From KBS50 sp042434095 (GTDB taxonomy: Bacteria > Actinomycetota > Actinomycetes > Mycobacteriales > Micromonosporaceae), in assembly GCF_042434095.1 (NCBI RefSeq), contig NZ_JBHLUE010000012.1, positions 98,282-162,281 on the forward strand: a DNA stretch of 64,000 nt. The letters run 5' to 3'. The number at the start of each line of letters is the position of its first letter. Positions within the stretch are counted from its first letter, which is position 1. Under the pieces are notes generated by a model. That model had not been told where the DNA came from, searched no databases, and worked only from the letters and a program-made list of their open reading frames with translations. The position numbers were made by a program, and so were the translations under genes. Positions 8,636-17,018 of this stretch are shown here, piece by piece.

Positions 8636-8863
8636 GTCGGCTCCTGCGGTCACGGGTGGATGGGCCGACCGTAGTCCATGCCGGCCGGCGCGCGGAGGGG
8701 CCAGCTGAGCGTCGGCAGCGCTTGACAAATGGGGGAGGTGAGTGCGGCTCGGCCGGCGCGCGGGCCGGGTGGCGGAGGGCCGGGCGGACACCGGCGCAGC
8801 GGGCGGCGGCGGACCGGGCGGGCGGCGGCGGACCGGCTAGGCGCCGGCGGGCCGGTACCGCGG

Positions 8864-9205
8864 TCAGGACGGGGGGTGGTCGAGACCGAGGGCGGCCCGC
8901 GCCAACGCGAGGGCGTCCTCGGGCCGTACGCCTAGCTCACGGCTGCGTGCTGCGTAGTCGGCGGCCAGCCGGCGGGCCTCTTCGGGCACGCCGGCCGCGC
9001 GGGCCGTGACGAAGGTGCCGTGCCGTCCCCGGGTCTCCACCAGCCCGGTCCGTTCCAACTCGCGGTAGGCCTTGGCGACCGTGTTGACCGCGAGGCCGAG
9101 CCCGCCGGCGAGCTCCCGCACCGGGGGCAGCCGGCTGCCGGCCGGCAGGTCGCCGTCGGCGGCGAGCGCCGCGATGCCGTCCCGGACCTGCTCGTACGGG
9201 GGCAC
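8864..9205 (-). CDS. GntR-family regulator, YtrA type
   Basis: 113 residues from the first standard start, a GTG at 9205. A winged-helix domain (VPPYEQVRDGIAAL, LPPVRELAGGLGLAVNTVAKAYRELE, GLVETRGRHGTFV) is followed by only a short helical tail, as in the YtrA subfamily that usually controls ABC transporter genes. Homologues normally have about ten residues before PPYEQ, and these are encoded here (IIALTIDPDSP) without an ATG, GTG or TTG. The true start may be a non-standard codon upstream. No transporter gene is adjacent. Confidence 0.8.
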   Translation of the reverse strand: MPPYEQVRDGIAALAADGDLPAGSRLPPVRELAGGLGLAVNTVAKAYRELERTGLVETRGRHGTFVTARAAGVPEEARRLAADYAARSRELGVRPEDALALARAALGLDHPPS

Positions 9206-9296
9206 CGGGGAGTCCGGGTCGATGGTCAGCGCGATGATCGGTCGAATCTATCAACCCGGCTTTGCCTGCGGGCCGGGCCGGCGATCTCTACCGTTG

Positions 9297-9761
9297 ATGG
9301 ACGTGTCCTACGAGGTCGGTGGTCGCCCGGCCCGCCGCCCGCCGGTACGGCGGATCGTGCTGCTGTCGGTGGCGGTGGTGCTCGTGGTGTGCTGCGTGGG
9401 CGCCGCCGGCCTGGGAGCGTGGAACTTCCAGGCGTTGCGCGGCACCAGCGGGCCGGTACGGGAGGCGGCGGACGGCTTCCTGCGCGACGTGTCGGCGGGC
9501 AACGCGGGACACGCGTACGACGGGTTGTGCCCGGGCACCCGGGACCGGTGGACCCGGGACGAGTTCGTGCGGTACGCCACCGGCGCCGAGGCGGTGCTGC
9601 GGTACACGGTGGACAAGGTGAAGGTGGCCACCAAGAACGGCCAGCCACGCGGCTCGGTGACGGTGCAGCTGTTCCGCCGCAGCGGCGCGGTGCAGCGGCG
9701 GACGCTCATGGTGGTCCGCGACGGCGGGACGTGGCGGGTGTGCGGCGACGCCCCGATCTGA
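9297..9761 (+). CDS. Membrane-anchored protein, DUF4878-like
   Basis: 154 residues. A short basic N-terminus is followed by one transmembrane segment at about 18-42 (IVLLSVAVVLVVCCVG). The extracytoplasmic domain of about 110 residues contains VREAADGFLRDVSAGNAGHAYDGLC and ends in GTWRVCGDAPI. This pattern fits NTF2-fold lumazine-binding or DUF4878-type domains of actinobacterial envelope proteins. The function is unknown. The gene is divergent from the GntR gene, so the regulator may control it. Confidence 0.7.
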   Translation: MDVSYEVGGRPARRPPVRRIVLLSVAVVLVVCCVGAAGLGAWNFQALRGTSGPVREAADGFLRDVSAGNAGHAYDGLCPGTRDRWTRDEFVRYATGAEAVLRYTVDKVKVATKNGQPRGSVTVQLFRRSGAVQRRTLMVVRDGGTWRVCGDAPI

Positions 9762-9871
9762 CCGTGCGCGCGGCGACATCCAAATCCGACGGGTCCGCGG
9801 CGTGCGGCGCCCCTGACCCCGACTGGGTCGGCCCGTCGGGCCGGCGGGGCCGGCCGGCGGGGCCGGAGGGG

Positions 9872-10606
9872 TCAGCGGGCCGGGTCGGGCTCGCCGGTCA
9901 GCGCCGGGCCGAGGTCGCCGGCCCGGTGGTGCCGCCGGCACAGCACCTGGTACCGCACCCGCGCCGAGTCGATGGTGTCGCCGATGACGACCTGCTCGCC
10001 CTCCCGGACCACGGCGCCGTCGACGACCCGGGCGTTGAGCAGCCCCTCCCGGCCGCACCAGCAGAGCACCTCGACCTGGATCCGGGCCACCTCGTCGGCC
10101 AGCTCGAACAGCCGCTGCGCCGCGGGGAACAGGCCGGAGCGAAAGTCGGTGGCCAGCCCGAAGGCGAAAACATCCACGTCGTACGCGTCGACCAGCTCGG
10201 CCATCTGCTCGACGTGCGCAACTGTATAGAAGCTCGCCTCGTCGCAGATGAGGTAGTCGACCCGGACGCCCTCGGCCCAGCGGCCGCGCACCAGCGCCAC
10301 CAGGTCGAGGTCGTCGGTGACCTCGATGGCATCGTGCGCCAGCCCGATCCGGCTGGTGATCCGCGGCCCGAGCGACCGGTCGATGCGGGTGAGCACCAGC
10401 CCCCGGCGTCCCTGCCGGGCGTGGTTGTAGTTCATCTGCAACGCCATCGTGGACTTGCCGCAGTCCATCGGTCCCCAGAAGAACTTGAGCACGGCGGCGT
10501 GCAGCGGCCGGCCGTCCCGGTGCTCCGCCGCGCAGCCCGCGTGCTCCGGCCCCGGCGCGTGCGGGTGGGCGAGGCAGGTCGGCGCGAGGGCGGAGTCGTC
10601 GGTCAC
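9872..10606 (-). CDS. tdk: Thymidine kinase, type II
   Basis: 244 residues. The P-loop reads GPMDCGKST, where most family members have GPMFSGKST, and is followed by the LVLTR strand. DEASFY is the Walker B-type segment and AFGLATDFRSGLF the thymidine-pocket lid region. Structural zinc ligands are CWC near the middle of the C-terminal part and CRRHH at the end. The enzyme phosphorylates thymidine for salvage into dTMP. The GTG at 10606 gives an N-terminal extension of about 40 residues with additional Cys and His that is not usual. Confidence 0.88.
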   Translation of the reverse strand: MTDDSALAPTCLAHPHAPGPEHAGCAAEHRDGRPLHAAVLKFFWGPMDCGKSTMALQMNYNHARQGRRGLVLTRIDRSLGPRITSRIGLAHDAIEVTDDLDLVALVRGRWAEGVRVDYLICDEASFYTVAHVEQMAELVDAYDVDVFAFGLATDFRSGLFPAAQRLFELADEVARIQVEVLCWCGREGLLNARVVDGAVVREGEQVVIGDTIDSARVRYQVLCRRHHRAGDLGPALTGEPDPAR

Positions 10607-10668
10607 GGTCGGGCAGCCTAGCCGATGGCGACCGCCACCCGGTCCGGACAGCCCGCCCCCCACCGGGT

Positions 10669-10722
10669 GTTAGGAAGGGTCCCCTCCTATACCGAAAGCG
10701 ATAACAGGGGGCCCTTCCTTTC
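10669..10722. repeat. 54-bp palindromic element, copy 1
   Basis: The arms AGGAAGGGTCCCCT (10672-10685) and AGGGGGCCCTTCCT (10706-10719) pair at 13 of 14 positions around a 20-base centre that contains CGATAAC. The element abuts the TGA of the minus-strand MFS gene. It is one of three related copies in the window, and copies 2 and 3 lie in the opposite orientation. Confidence 0.9.
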
Positions 10723-12178
10723 ACAGCAGGCGGGGTGGGGTGTTGCCGGCGGCCAGGACGGCGCGGCGCATGGGGACGGCGGCCAGGAGCGCGAAGCCGA
10801 CCACGAAGAAGATCAGCAGCGACACCAGGCCCACCCGGTAGCTCGCGGTCAGCTGGTAGACCAGCCCGAACGCCAGCGGTCCGAGCCAGCTGGTGCCCTT
10901 GTCGCTGATCTCGTAGAAGCCGTAGTACTCGCCCTCCTTGCCCGCCGGGATGAGCTGGCTGAACAGCGACCGGCTCAGCGCCTGGCTGCCGCCCAGCACC
11001 AGCCCGATGGCCGCGCCGAGCACGAGGAACGGCACCGGCGCCTCGGCCGGCAGCCGGAACGCCGCAATGATCACCACGGTCCACAGGACCAGGCTGAGCA
11101 GCACGGTCTTCCACGCCCCGATGCGCCGCGCCAGGGCGCCCAGCAGCAGTGCGCCGCCGAAGGCGAGGAACTGCACCAGCAGAATCGTCACGATCAGCGT
11201 CGACTGGGTCAGCCGCAGCTCCTTGGTGCCGTACTGGCTGGCCAGCGCGATCACCGTCTGGATGCCGTCGTTGTAGACCAGGAACGCGAGCAGGAAGAAC
11301 AGCGTCAGCGGGTACGTCCGCAGCCCGCGCAGGGTCCGGCCGAGCTGCCGGAACCCGTCGGTCAGCACGTTGCCGGCGGTGGTGGCCTCGAGCGCCGGGT
11401 GCTCGCGCAGCCAGCGCAGCGGCACGAGGGTGAACACCGCCCACCAGACGCCCGCCGAGACGATGCACCAGCGGGCCAGGTCGAGGGTCCGCTGCGCGTC
11501 GTCGTGCCGGCTGAGCAGCGTGACGGCCACCAGGTTCGCCGCCAGCAGCAGCCCGCCGCCGAGGTAGCCCAGCGCCCAGCCGCGGCTGGAGATGGCGTCC
11601 CGGTCGTCCGGCCCGCCGAGCTGGGGCAGGAACGAGTTGTACACCACCACGCTGGCGCCGAAGGCGATGTTGGCGATCAGGAACAGCACCCCGCCCAGCA
11701 GGTACCGGTCGCCGGTGACGAACGCGAAGCCGGCCGTGGCGGCGGCGCCGAGGAAGGCCGCGCCGGCCAGCAGCCGCTTCTTGTGCGGCGACCGGTCGGC
11801 CACCGCGCCCATCACCGGCAGCGCGAACACGGTCAGCAGCACCGACAGCGACACCAGGTACGGGAAGTACGCGCCGGGCGCCACGGTGATGCCCAGCGGG
11901 TGCACCGTGCCGGAACAGGTGTCGGCGTCGACCGCGCAACCGGCGGCCCGCTCGGTGACGCTGGTGAGGAACGGGCCGAGGAAGACGGTCACCACGGTGG
12001 TGGAGAAGGCCGAGTTGGCCCAGTCGTAGAAGTACCAGCCGGTCCGTTCCCGGCGGGTGCTCGCCGCGGGGGCGGGACCGGCCGCGTCCGGCCGGACCGG
12101 GGTTGGGCCGGGAGCGTCAGAGGCGTCGGCGGCGTCGGCGGGGGAGACCAAGTCGGGTCCTTCCGGCTCGGTGGCCAC
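10721..12178 (-). CDS. MFS transporter, UMF1 (Atg22-like) family
   Basis: 485 residues with about twelve transmembrane helices. The YFYDWANSAFSTTVVTVFLGPF segment near residue 48 is the hallmark of the UMF1/vacuole-effluxer family, and DRSPHKKRLL is the loop 2-3 motif. Bacterial substrates are unknown; the yeast relative Atg22 exports amino acids from the vacuole. The first 45 residues are a low-complexity Ala/Pro/Asp tail. The start is a GTG. The gene lies 13 bases after the glycerophosphodiesterase gene, so the two probably form an operon. The 54-bp palindrome follows its stop directly. Confidence 0.88.
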   Translation of the reverse strand: MATEPEGPDLVSPADAADASDAPGPTPVRPDAAGPAPAASTRRERTGWYFYDWANSAFSTTVVTVFLGPFLTSVTERAAGCAVDADTCSGTVHPLGITVAPGAYFPYLVSLSVLLTVFALPVMGAVADRSPHKKRLLAGAAFLGAAATAGFAFVTGDRYLLGGVLFLIANIAFGASVVVYNSFLPQLGGPDDRDAISSRGWALGYLGGGLLLAANLVAVTLLSRHDDAQRTLDLARWCIVSAGVWWAVFTLVPLRWLREHPALEATTAGNVLTDGFRQLGRTLRGLRTYPLTLFFLLAFLVYNDGIQTVIALASQYGTKELRLTQSTLIVTILLVQFLAFGGALLLGALARRIGAWKTVLLSLVLWTVVIIAAFRLPAEAPVPFLVLGAAIGLVLGGSQALSRSLFSQLIPAGKEGEYYGFYEISDKGTSWLGPLAFGLVYQLTASYRVGLVSLLIFFVVGFALLAAVPMRRAVLAAGNTPPRLL

Positions 12179-12191
12179 CGGCGGCGCGCCC

Positions 12192-12965
12192 CTACTGCGG
12201 GTCGGCCGGCCAGAGGCCGCGGCTGCGGTACGTCTCGCGGAGCACGTCGACGCGATCGGTCATGATGCCATCAACCCCGAGGTCGAGTAACTCGGTCATC
12301 TCGGCAGGATCGTCGATCGTCCAGACGTGCACCTGCAGGCCCAGGCGGTGGGCGTACGCCACGAACCGCCGGTCGGTCACCGGCACCCGCCCCCAGCGCA
12401 CCGGCACCTGCGCGGCCACCACCGACGGCGGCAGCACGAGCCGCCGCCCGGTCAGCGACGCCAGCCGCAGCCGGGCGACTCCGGTCATCCCCAGCGAGGT
12501 GGCCACCTTGGGCCCGGCCAGGGCGCGCAGCCGGCGCAGCCGGGCATCGCTGAAGGAGGCGAGCAGCACCCGGTCGCCCGCGCCGGCCCGCTCCACGCAC
12601 TCGACCGTCGGCGCCACCCCGGTGTCGGCCTTGACGTCGATGTTGAACCGCACGTCGGGCCAGGCGCCCAGCACCTCGTCCAGCCGGGGCACGGCCGCCA
12701 CGCCGCCCACCCGCACGGTGGCCAGGTCGGCCCAGCGCAGCGCGGCGATCCGGCCCGGCTCCCCGGTCAGCCGCTCGAGCGTGGGGTCGTGGAACACCAC
12801 CGGCACCCCGTCGGCGGTGGCGTGCACGTCGGTCTCGACGTACCGGTAGCCCAGCGCGATGGCCCGGGCGAACGCCGCGGCGGTGTTCTCGTCGCCGGCG
12901 GCCGCGCCGCCGCGGTGCGCGAAGGCCAGCGGCGCGGGCGCGTCCAGGTAGGGGTATCCGGTCAC
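12192..12965 (-). CDS. Glycerophosphodiester phosphodiesterase
   Basis: 257 residues with the GDPD TIM-barrel motifs: AFAHRGG at the start, ENTAAAF, YVETDVHATADGVPVVFHDPTLERLT near 42-65, FNIDVK near the middle, and VHVWTIDD followed by GVDGIMTDR at the end. The catalytic His pair and acidic Ca-binding residues are present. No signal peptide is seen, so it is cytoplasmic. It hydrolyses deacylated phospholipids to glycerol-3-phosphate and an alcohol. It is the first gene of an operon with the UMF1 transporter. Confidence 0.92.
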   Translation of the reverse strand: MTGYPYLDAPAPLAFAHRGGAAAGDENTAAAFARAIALGYRYVETDVHATADGVPVVFHDPTLERLTGEPGRIAALRWADLATVRVGGVAAVPRLDEVLGAWPDVRFNIDVKADTGVAPTVECVERAGAGDRVLLASFSDARLRRLRALAGPKVATSLGMTGVARLRLASLTGRRLVLPPSVVAAQVPVRWGRVPVTDRRFVAYAHRLGLQVHVWTIDDPAEMTELLDLGVDGIMTDRVDVLRETYRSRGLWPADPQ

Positions 12966-13226
12966 CCCCGAAGTATGCCGGCGGCCGGTGACCAGTGGGT
13001 AACTCGCAGGTCAACCCGTCGGTGTCGGTGCGGCGGCCCCGGCCCGGCGGTCGCGGCGTTCTATTCTCCGCGAGGGTTCAGATGCTCACCGTCGGTCGTG
13101 ACGGTCGGCGTCACGGAAGGAACAGGTGCCGCTCATGTTTCCGGTGAGGCCGCGTACCCGATGCCATCCCCGCACCGGCGGGCCGGCCGGCGGGCCCGGG
13201 CGTCCGCCCGGCCCGGCGGGGGCGTC

Positions 13227-13949
13227 GTGACCGGCCCGGATCCGGCGCCGGTGCGCTGGATCGTCGCCTCGCTGGCCGAGGGGGCGGCCGCGCTGACCGC
13301 GCTGGAGCGGGCCGGCTACCGGCCGGTCCGGGGGTTCGGCGCCGGCGGACCGGCCGAGCCGGCCGTGCTGTGGTACGGCCCGGTGCCGGACAGCCAGACG
13401 GCCGAGCTGGTGGTCCGGGTGGCCGCCCGCGGCGGTTCGGTGCTGGCGGTGCTGGACCCGGCGGGGCCGCTGGGCCGGGCGCTGGCCGTCGCGCTGCGCC
13501 GCTGGGGTCCGGTCCGCGTCGGACCGCCGGATCCGGCCGGCTCGGCGGCCGACCGGTTCGGCGCGGCCGGCGGCGTCGGCAACCGGTTCGGGCCGGCCGA
13601 CCCCGCGAGCAACCGGTTCGGCCCGGCCGACGCCGCGAGCAACCGGTTCGGCCCGGTGGCCGGCGCGAGCAACCGGTTCGGGCCCGGCACCGGTCCACCC
13701 GGCCGGTCGGCCCCGGCGGCCGGCGCGGAAGACCCGCGCGGGGTGCTGGAGCGGCTGGTGCCGGAGCAGCGGGCCCTGTTGAACCGGCTGGCCAACGGGG
13801 AGACCATCGCCGCGGCCGCGGCCGCCGAGTTCCTGTCGCTGCGTACCGCCAACCGGCGCATCGCCCAGGTGCGGCACCTGCTCGGGGTGCGCACCACCCG
13901 CGACGCCGTGCGCATCTACCTGCGGCAACGCCCACCCCGCACCGGTTGA
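13227..13949 (+). CDS. LuxR-type helix-turn-helix regulator with repeat linker
   Basis: 240 residues. Residues 1-105 form an alpha/beta sensor-like domain without a clear phosphoacceptor pattern. About 108-160 is a linker made of ten-residue repeats (NRFGPADPAS and variants). The last 65 residues are a LuxR/NarL-type HTH: ALLNRLANGETIAAAAAAEF, then RTANRRIAQVRHLLGV. I chose the GTG at 13227, which follows a G-rich site; an ATG at 13160 is also in frame. It is probably a DNA-binding regulator whose target is unknown. Confidence 0.7.
   Translation: MTGPDPAPVRWIVASLAEGAAALTALERAGYRPVRGFGAGGPAEPAVLWYGPVPDSQTAELVVRVAARGGSVLAVLDPAGPLGRALAVALRRWGPVRVGPPDPAGSAADRFGAAGGVGNRFGPADPASNRFGPADAASNRFGPVAGASNRFGPGTGPPGRSAPAAGAEDPRGVLERLVPEQRALLNRLANGETIAAAAAAEFLSLRTANRRIAQVRHLLGVRTTRDAVRIYLRQRPPRTG
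13551..13693. repeat. 30-bp tandem repeat inside the LuxR-type gene
   Basis: Four full 30-bp units beginning at 13551, 13581, 13611 and 13641, plus a partial unit at 13671, each open with AACCGGTTCGG or GACCGGTTCGG. They encode ten-residue Asn-Arg-Phe-Gly-Pro repeats in the linker between sensor and DNA-binding domains. Confidence 0.9.
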
Positions 13950-14034
13950 GCCGGACACCGGACCGCCCCCGGTCCGGCCCGGTCCCTTGCCGGCCCGGCC
14001 GCCGAGCCGGTCGGCCAGGGGCTTGACACATGTC

Positions 14035-14463
14035 CTAGGCGCCCGCCGCCAGAAGCCGGGCCAGGGCGCGCTCGGCGGCCGCGCGGACCCGCGGCACCGG
14101 GTCGGCGCGCAGCGTCGCGACCGACTCGGTGAGGTCGCCGACCAGGTGCCGCGCGATGACCTTGGCGGCCATCTCGCGGACCCGCCAGGCCTCGTCGGTC
14201 AGGCCCGCCCGGACCGCGTCCGTCGCGCTGGCGTCCCACTCCCAGAGCAGCGCCCGCATCCCCCAGACCCGGAACCAGTACGTGTCCTGGTGCTCGCGGC
14301 CGTCGAGGTACTTGGCGGCGCTGCCCCCGGTGAGCGCCCGGACCAGGTCCAGCTCCGACTCGTCGCCCAGCACCAGGCGCACGCAGCCGGCCACGAACTC
14401 GGAGCGGCCACGCCGGGCACACTCGGCCGCGGCCCGCTGCCGGGGGGTGCTGGGCTGGGGCAC
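14035..14463 (-). CDS. HEAT-repeat protein
   Basis: 142 residues, mostly paired helices. EAWRVREMAAKVIARHLVGD and the final PVPRVRAAAERALARLLAAG are good HEAT-like units, typical of small protein-interaction scaffolds. A similar short protein that ends in HEAT repeats is common in actinobacteria, and its role is unknown. The start at 14463 is an ATG with moderate context. Confidence 0.75.
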   Translation of the reverse strand: MPQPSTPRQRAAAECARRGRSEFVAGCVRLVLGDESELDLVRALTGGSAAKYLDGREHQDTYWFRVWGMRALLWEWDASATDAVRAGLTDEAWRVREMAAKVIARHLVGDLTESVATLRADPVPRVRAAAERALARLLAAGA

Positions 14464-14502
14464 CGACGTACGGTACCCGGGGCCGGGCCGGAGGATGTGT
14501 GC

Positions 14503-15297
14503 TCAGCTGGGGACCGGCGGCTCGGTGCGGCGCCGGTGCGCCCGGCTGGCGTCGACCGGCCGGCTCGGGTCCACATGCCGCGGCCGGTCGGGTTCGTCGG
14601 GGCGCAACCCCGCGAGGGCGTCGGTGAGCGCGTCGATGATCCGACCGGTGGCCCGCAGCGCGGCGCCGGGCACGGCCGGATCGAGATCGGCCAGCTCGAC
14701 CGGGGGGCCGAAGTGCACCCGTACCGTCGGGCGACGCCGGCCCGCGCGGGCCAGTCCGCGCAGCAGGCCGCGGGGCGCGCCGTACGGCGCCAGCTCGTGC
14801 GACCCCCACTGGGCCACCGGGATCACCGTGGCCCGGGAGGCCAGCGCCAGCCGGGCGGCGCCGGTGCGGCCCCGCTCCGGCCACATGCCCGGGTCCAGCC
14901 CGATGCGGCCCTCCGGATAGACCAGCACCACGGACCCGGCGGTCACCGCGGCGACCGCCTCGGACAGCGCCCTGGCCGCCGTGGCCGTTCGCCGGTCGAC
15001 CCGGATGTGCCCGCAGGCCCGCATGGCGGCGCCCACCACGGGGGTTCGGAACAGACCGCCGGTGGCCATGATCCGCGGCGCCACCCGGCGGGTCCGGCAG
15101 GCGGCGGCCAGCACGATCGGGTCGACCGGGCTGATGTGGTTGGCGGCGAGGATCAGCGGCCCGTCCCGCAGCCCGGGTGGCACGTCGCCGGTGACGCTGA
15201 GCCGGGCCACGGCGGCGACGAGGCCGCGGGCCAGGACCTGCAGGAGGCGCCACAGCCGGGGTGGGCGCCACGGGGGGAGCGGGCCGGGGGTGTCCAT
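14503..15297 (-). CDS. plsC: 1-acyl-sn-glycerol-3-phosphate acyltransferase-like protein
   Basis: 264 residues. Block I is NHISPVD (catalytic NHx4D), followed by the substrate-binding region CGHIRVDRRT, then VYPEGRI (the EG motif) and VIPVAQWG. These are the four PlsC blocks. It acylates lysophosphatidate or a related acceptor at the membrane. The ATG at 15297 is preceded by a G-rich stretch. It is divergent from cydA and separated from it by the operator-like dyad. Confidence 0.88.
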   Translation of the reverse strand: MDTPGPLPPWRPPRLWRLLQVLARGLVAAVARLSVTGDVPPGLRDGPLILAANHISPVDPIVLAAACRTRRVAPRIMATGGLFRTPVVGAAMRACGHIRVDRRTATAARALSEAVAAVTAGSVVLVYPEGRIGLDPGMWPERGRTGAARLALASRATVIPVAQWGSHELAPYGAPRGLLRGLARAGRRRPTVRVHFGPPVELADLDPAVPGAALRATGRIIDALTDALAGLRPDEPDRPRHVDPSRPVDASRAHRRRTEPPVPS

Positions 15298-15466
15298 CAG
15301 CCGCCGATCGTCGCACAGCCCCGCCCGCGCCCACCGTCCCGCGGCGCCGTCGGGCAGCCACCGTCCGAGCCGCCGGCCCCGTGCGCCGAGAGCCGGTGCT
15401 GTCCGGGCGGGACCGTCCGCCGAGCCGGCGTGTGGCCGAGGGCACGCCGGCACTCCGGTCGGATTT

Positions 15467-15504
15467 CTACGACAGTCGGTAGTATTTACTACGGGACGTC
15501 GTAG
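15467..15504. promoter_or_regulatory. Nested 38-bp dyad upstream of cydA
   Basis: The outer arms CTACGAC (15467-15473) and GTCGTAG (15498-15504) and the inner arms GTAGTA (15479-15484) and TACTAC (15487-15492) share one centre at 15485.5. The inner arm contains TAGTAT, a plausible -10 box, and the cydA GTG is 18 bases after the dyad. The position is that of a repressor operator over the promoter. The binding protein is unknown. Confidence 0.7.
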
Positions 15505-15521
15505 ACCGGAAGGACCCGCCC

Positions 15522-16994
15522 GTGGACGCCTTGGATGTTGCCCGGTGGCAGTTCGGTGTCACCACCGTCTACCACTTCCTGTTCGTCCCGCTCACGATCG
15601 GCCTCTCCACGCTGGTGGCCGTGCTCCAGACCTGCTGGCACCGCACCGGGGACGCCCGCTACCTGCGCCTCACCCGCTTCTACGGCAAGCTGTTCTTGAT
15701 CAACTTTGCCATGGGGGTGGTCACGGGCATCGTGCAGGAGTTCCAGTTCGGCATGAACTGGTCGGACTACTCCCGCTTCGTCGGCGACGTCTTCGGCGCT
15801 CCGCTCGCCATGGAGGCGCTGCTCGCCTTCTTCCTCGAGTCCACCTTCCTCGGACTGTGGATCTTCGGATGGGATCGGCTGCCCCGCCGGATCCACCTGG
15901 CCACCATCTGGGCCGCGGCGCTCGGCTCCACCCTCAGCGCCTACTTCATCCTGGCCGCCAACTCCTGGATGCAGCACCCGGTCGGCTACCGCGTCGACCC
16001 GGGCACCGGCCGCGCCCACCTGACCGACATCGGCGCCGTGCTCACCAACAAGGTCGCCCTGGTCACCTTCCCGCACACCCTCGCCGGCGCGTTCCTGGTG
16101 GCGGGGTCGCTGATGGTCGCGGTCGCCCTCTGGCATCTGCTGCACGGCACCGCCCACCCCGCCGGCGCCCAGACCGCCGCCGCCGGCAACGCCGACGCGG
16201 ACCGGCGGGCGTACCGCTTTGCCGCCCGGTTCGGTGCCTGGGTCACGCTCGCCGCCGCGGTCGCCGTCCTGATCACCGGCGACATCCAGGGCAAGGTGAT
16301 GACCGAGGTGCAGCCGATGAAGATGGCCGCGGCCGAGGCCCTCTACCGCACCGAGCAACCCGCCTCGTTCTCCGTGCTTACCGTGGGCAGCCTGGACGGC
16401 AGCCGCGAGGTGTTCGCGCTGAAGATCCCGTACCTGCTGTCCTTCCTGGGCACGGGCGACCCGCACGGCCGGGTCCGCGGCATCAACGACCTGCAGGACC
16501 AGTACGCCGCCCAGTACGGCGCCGGCAGCTACACCCCGATCATCCCGGTCACCTACTGGAGCTTCCGCTTCATGATCGCCTTCGGGATGGCGGCCGCGGC
16601 CGTGGCGGCCTGGGCGCTGTGGGCCCAGCGTCGCGGCCGCAACCCGGCCGACGCCCGGGGCAGCCGCTGGCTGCTGCGCGCCGGGCTGATCATGCCGCTG
16701 CTGCCGCTGGTGGCCAACATCTTCGGCTGGGTCTTCACCGAGATGGGCCGCCAGCCCTGGGTGGTGTTCGGCGAGATGCTCACCCGCGACGGCGTCTCGC
16801 GCAGCGTCGGCCTCGCGGAGGTGCTCACCTCGTTCACGGCCTTCACCCTGATCTACGCCGTCCTCGCGGTGGTCGAGGTGAAGCTGCTGCTGCGCTACGC
16901 CCGCGCCGGGCTGCCCGGCGCCGCCGAGGCCACCCCCACGCCGCCGGACCGGCACGACGACGACGCCGACCGGCCCCTCGCCTTCGCCTACTGA
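15522..16994 (+). CDS. cydA: Cytochrome bd ubiquinol/menaquinol oxidase subunit I
   Basis: 490 residues and nine predicted helices. His in VYHFLFVPLTIG near residue 18 and His in FPHTLAGAF are heme ligands. The Met in the GWVFTEMGRQPW segment matches the third ligand and the conserved GRQPW. KIPYLLSFLG belongs to the short-type Q-loop. With CydB it reduces oxygen to water at high affinity using quinol and does not pump protons. The GTG at 15522 follows GGAAGGA. It is the first gene of the cydAB operon behind a large dyad. cydDC are not adjacent. Confidence 0.96.
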   Translation: MDALDVARWQFGVTTVYHFLFVPLTIGLSTLVAVLQTCWHRTGDARYLRLTRFYGKLFLINFAMGVVTGIVQEFQFGMNWSDYSRFVGDVFGAPLAMEALLAFFLESTFLGLWIFGWDRLPRRIHLATIWAAALGSTLSAYFILAANSWMQHPVGYRVDPGTGRAHLTDIGAVLTNKVALVTFPHTLAGAFLVAGSLMVAVALWHLLHGTAHPAGAQTAAAGNADADRRAYRFAARFGAWVTLAAAVAVLITGDIQGKVMTEVQPMKMAAAEALYRTEQPASFSVLTVGSLDGSREVFALKIPYLLSFLGTGDPHGRVRGINDLQDQYAAQYGAGSYTPIIPVTYWSFRFMIAFGMAAAAVAAWALWAQRRGRNPADARGSRWLLRAGLIMPLLPLVANIFGWVFTEMGRQPWVVFGEMLTRDGVSRSVGLAEVLTSFTAFTLIYAVLAVVEVKLLLRYARAGLPGAAEATPTPPDRHDDDADRPLAFAY

Positions 16995-17018
16995 CCGCAC
17001 CGACCGGAAGGCGCCGCC

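Noticed and set aside
8722..8760. TTGACA promoter between the acyl-CoA dehydrogenase and GntR genes
   Set aside because: No acceptable -10 box is found at 16-19 bases and no plus-strand gene follows.
10669..10722. Simple intrinsic terminator
   Set aside because: The hairpin fits a terminator after the MFS gene, but the same element occurs between divergent genes at 30277-30330, so it is treated as a dispersed repeat.
12327..13226. Plus-strand extension of the LuxR-type regulator
   Set aside because: It runs opposite the glycerophosphodiesterase gene and through its promoter without a recognisable domain.
13551..13693. CRISPR-like repeats with 30-bp period
   Set aside because: The units are contiguous without spacers, in frame, and encode ten-residue repeats of a regulator. 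The same applies to the 30-bp units in selA.
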